From: Talinum fruticosum
Taxonomy: Eukaryota; Streptophyta; Magnoliopsida; Caryophyllales; Talinaceae
Length of the DNA stretch: 64,000 nt
NCBI GenBank assembly: GCA_021018815.1
Contig: JAITYX010000021.1
Coordinates: forward strand, 5,361,001-5,425,000
Reading direction: 5' to 3'
Below, piece by piece: positions 60,541 to 64,000 of the stretch. The notes below the pieces were generated by a model that was given only the letters and a program-made list of their open reading frames with translations, was not told the origin of the DNA and ran no database searches. Made by a program: the position numbers and the translations under genes. Each line of letters opens with the position of its first letter. Within the stretch, counting starts at the first letter, position 1.

Positions 60541-61991
60541 TCGGATTGTTCATCATTTCTTTTTCCCTTGAATTTAGGTATATATTGGTTTGAGTGTATT
60601 GCAAAAGAATGGTATGTGGTAGTGTGGGAAATACAGGATTTAGAAGAATGTTGAATATATTTATGTTTATTACTGAATTTATTGGGCTGTAATTTGTTAC
60701 TGGTGTTTGGACCATTATGATATGACCATTTTGTTCAAACATTGTGTATAAGTGGTATGTCGTTCAAGTGGTTCTCTCTCTTAGGTTTTTCCTTTGGTAT
60801 TGAGTTTACTGCAATTCCTGGATGCATTCGGTTGATCATCTCTTCAATTGCTTTACCCAAAAGGCGATCTTTGTGTAACTGCGTCCTACTTCTGTTCGGA
60901 TGATCGAGCGGCCTGTATGCTGTTATTGATGAAGAGATGAAGAGATGAAGTGGGCATTTCATATTGAATGAGACATGAGAATTGAAGGAACACCATTGTA
61001 CTATGTTGCTGCTGCAGGCCTTTGTGAGATACCTAAGGCATGTAGAGTTCTTTATCTGAAATAAGTTGGTTTCAGTTAAACGAATGTGAAGTTTACTGAA
61101 ATTTTTGATGGAGCCTTCATGTTTTGTTTTTTCCACCCATAATTACAGTTTATAAGTAGAATATCTACTATTTGAAGTTTGAACTTCACGCTATCTTCTG
61201 AAAAACGATTTTTACTCATGTATAAGTTGAAACTTACGTCAAGAAGCAGTTCTTGGTCCAATATTCTGGGTCTTTTAATCCTATTGTACCTGATGAATAT
61301 GGCAATCAAAGTTGAAATCTTGTAATGGCAAATCATTGGCATCTTGATTTGTGTAATAGAACTGAATGATTAAAAACTTCGTACCTTTTTCTTGTGCATG
61401 TATCAGATTTACTTGGGATTACATGCCAAGTGAGATAAGGTACAATAAATGCTGTGGCACTTTTTTCTCTTAGTCAACAAACAGTACAGCCGTTGTAGCT
61501 TTGGGGGTTCCATTATTTCCTTGTTGTAAAAATAGCCTCAAAATTTTAGACTTCGATACTGAAGCGTGGGGGCGCATGTTCAACTAACACCTCCTCCTCC
61601 AAGTATGCCTGTGTTATGTTATAGTAGAAGCTACCAACATGGAATCCGAATTCGTGGCTTAGGTCAATTGGTCAGTATATTACTCATACTTGATGGATTA
61701 CTGCATTTATTATTAAAAATCCATCACTTGACTCGTGCTTCAGAATCTTATCCTGAATCTACAATGAAGCTGCCTTTGTTTTGGTGTTTCTTTATCTTCT
61801 TTTTTTTTTTTTTTTTCCAAACACATGAGCACACATGTCTTTGATCCATCATTTTCCTCTTCTTTCTATCCTATTATGTTTTTCATTTGTCTTTTGCTTC
61901 TTTTGAGATGGATTCTTATGCAACCGTTACCATATTGTCTCCATAGTGCTGCTGCTGATTAATACCCTATTCTTGCATGAAAAATAAACAG

Positions 61992-62300
61992 GGATAAGTT
62001 TAACAACTCGAGAGACATCATGAATTTCCTGTGTCGTCCTTCAAACTTCCCAAGTGATGAGCGCTCCTTTTTTCTGTGAGTTTATCGGTATTAGTGGCAT
62101 TTTTTAAATTAGCATTGGTCTAATGACTTAAAAAGTATGGACATTGTTTCATTTAAATTGTTCAGTTGTTCTGTTTGCATGAAACAAAATCTGTTGAGGA
62201 GCTTTCTGATGAAGGAGAAATGCCAGGCTGCTATTGTTTTGCTTCCCTGGAATTTAGAAGGATGAGGGTCGCATTATTTCAGCTTCTGGAATGGTAATTT
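61992..62300 (+). other. Two weak exon candidates of the unidentified gene
   Basis: After AATAAACAG a frame reads DKFNNSRDIMNFLCRPSNFP and then SDERSFF up to TTCT|GTGAGT at about 62085. After TTGTTCAG (62165) a second reads LHETKSVEELSDEGEMPG, then CYCFASLEFRR, to a stop at about 62297. Both have reasonable splice borders and non-random residues, but no family is recognised. Confidence 0.22.
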
Positions 62301-64000
62301 CTGAAATGCACTAGATCCTATTTCTATTTTTTATGTCATATAAAAACTTTGATATAGAGAACTAAGTTGGAATACAGTATATTTTTATAGTGTTGAGGTC
62401 AATGGCTGACAACATATGACATGCTACTTTTCTTATAATGATGAATGATGAATTTGTACAGCAGATTCCCCTCTGTGATCTTTAAATTCTGATGTGCATA
62501 TATGTCGATGGACTGTATTATTTTAATCAGTTAGTTTTGTAGTTATGTTGCTTAACCACATTTTGAAGGTCATCTGATATTACTGGGTCTTAGTATTGAG
62601 CTGTGATGCCAAGTTCTGGTTGCCTTCATTTTGTGCATCTGTAGTTGATACCAATATCTTTTTAAAGTGATTAGAAAATTATGTTCTTTCTGAATTGCTG
62701 CATGTTTCGTCATCTTCTTGGTTTTCATATCTATAATCTTACATTATCAGGGAATCCTAGAGGTTCTTTTTTTTTTTTTTTTTGGGTTCTTTTGGGGGTG
62801 GGGCGCTGTGGGATGGGATTGTAGTTCGCATCAGTGTCTTCTTCATTACCAAGCAACTGACATTAAAATCTGTAAGAAGCCTTATTCCAATCGGGTCTAC
62901 AGTTAACCATATACTCATCTATTACCTGCATGTTTCATCGTCCAAATGTTGTTCGGAGCTATAATTAATTGATTCCTTCCATTTAAAAAAAAGGACTGAA
63001 ACAGAAAACAAGCAGGGACTAGGCCTCCTGAATTTCCATTCCATATTTCACGGGAAATACTGGTGGTTTGGGATTTTCGCTCTTATCAAATGCCAATGTA
63101 TAAGGTACTCAGAAGCATAGAAATGATGCTTGACTATCTGTCACTGTAACTATAGCCACGGTTGTGGAGTTGAAATTTTTTCTTAAAATTATTATTATGG
63201 TTTTCAAATTGAGCATTGAGAGAAGAGCTGAAGTATAAAACCTCTAAAATGGATTTGTCCCTTTAATGTTCGTTTTTTTGTAATGTAGTGCATGGTTATC
63301 TACAAGAAAAATGTTTTTCTAATTTTCGACATTCAGCAAAATTACGGTAGGAGATAATCTCTGGAAAAATCACTTCAGGCATCTAATGTAAAAGTTAGCT
63401 TCCTTTTGAGGGAATTGAAACCTGATTTTTGTTCTCTTAATATACAATGGGTAATTAAGAACCGTTGTTACTTGCGTTATACTTCTCCCGCCTAAAAATA
63501 ATTTTGAAATCTCTACTTCGTAATTATTTTCTTTCCCAAAAGAAAACTGAAGCTTTTTGGGGATCATTTTGCTTTATCACACACATTTAATTTTCAGGCT
63601 AATCTTTTTGGCAAGATATCTGTATCTGGATATTTATTTCTTAGGAAAAATAAAACCTGGCTACTTTATCTTCCCAAATAAAAGTTGTTTTATTGCTCCT
63701 AAGTGCAGTGACTTAATTTATGAAACCCTATTCATAAGTCCTGTTGAGCAGCAACCTGACTCTCGCCTCCCTCTGACATTCACCTTCTTGCTGAGGTCTT
63801 GGTGGCTGTCCTGACAACCATTTGTGGTTCGTAACTGGTGTATCACTGATCTTTATCTCAGGAATTGAGTTTTGAACTAGTTGCACAATTTCTTGCTGAT
63901 GTGAATTTATCATATATATGTATTTCTTGATGATCATGATAACCTGGAAAAATTGACTAGCACTCTGAATGTGGCCTATTTTTTTTAGACAAGTTTCATT
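62301..64000. other. Unassigned sequence to the end of the window
   Basis: T-rich, intron-like sequence with only short frames (62718-62906, 63370-63567, 63557-63814) that carry no motif. It may be introns or 3' UTR of the gene that starts near 60.2 kb. Confidence 0.35.

Noticed and set aside
1..64000. CRISPR arrays, bacterial operons, organellar insertions or viral integrations
   Set aside because: No regularly spaced repeats, no organelle gene and no viral protein were recognised; the sequence is plant nuclear DNA throughout.

Overview
The window is nuclear DNA from a flowering plant, most likely a eudicot. It is AT-rich, genes are sparse and split by GT-AG introns, MITE-type repeats are common, and every recognised protein belongs to a plant family (GAUT, GLUTAMINE DUMPER, CONSTANS, group-S bZIP, AVT6). 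I can support nine protein-coding genes. The rest is mostly AT-rich spacer with small transposable elements, simple repeats and tandem duplications, plus a few stretches that look transcribed or exon-like but that I cannot assign.

Layout. 1-1.5 kb: last two exons of an AVT6-type amino acid transporter (+). 2.4 kb: a 66-residue histidine-rich secreted peptide (+). 3.3-4.7 kb: a RING-H2 ubiquitin ligase with an acidic N-terminal half (+). 5.9-18.9 kb: spacer with MITEs and one orphan exon-like ORF. 19.1 kb: an intronless bZIP43-like factor (+). 20-24 kb: non-coding sequence with a 55-bp tandem duplication and a decayed LINE tail. 26.3-28.6 kb: a GAUT9-like galacturonosyltransferase in three exons (+). 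32.9-43.5 kb: three GLUTAMINE DUMPER (GDU) paralogues, all on the minus strand. 49.4-51.7 kb: a non-coding stretch with splice-like signals. 52.0-53.9 kb: a CONSTANS/COL2-type gene in two exons (-), with a 16-bp G-box palindrome upstream. 58.8-59.7 kb: a 909-bp TIR element with a perfect 10-bp target-site duplication. 60.2-64 kb: a likely 5' UTR and weak exon candidates of an unidentified plus-strand gene.

The most important observation concerns reading frames. Four of the nine genes (RING, GAUT9, GDU copy 3, CONSTANS) carry single-base losses, five in all. Four of these map to a homopolymer run of 4-6 bases and one (GDU) most simply to a GGG run. After each, the conserved protein resumes in the shifted frame, and restoring one base per site returns total lengths divisible by three and near the family size. 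This looks like uncorrected homopolymer error in a long-read assembly rather than four independent pseudogenes, and anyone using gene models from this assembly should check for it.

The genes do not form a pathway. The one physical cluster is the GDU trio. I found no clearly new molecular system. The best candidates for undescribed biology are the small histidine-rich secreted peptide, the TIR element with telomere-like subterminal repeats, and the unassigned exon-like segments.
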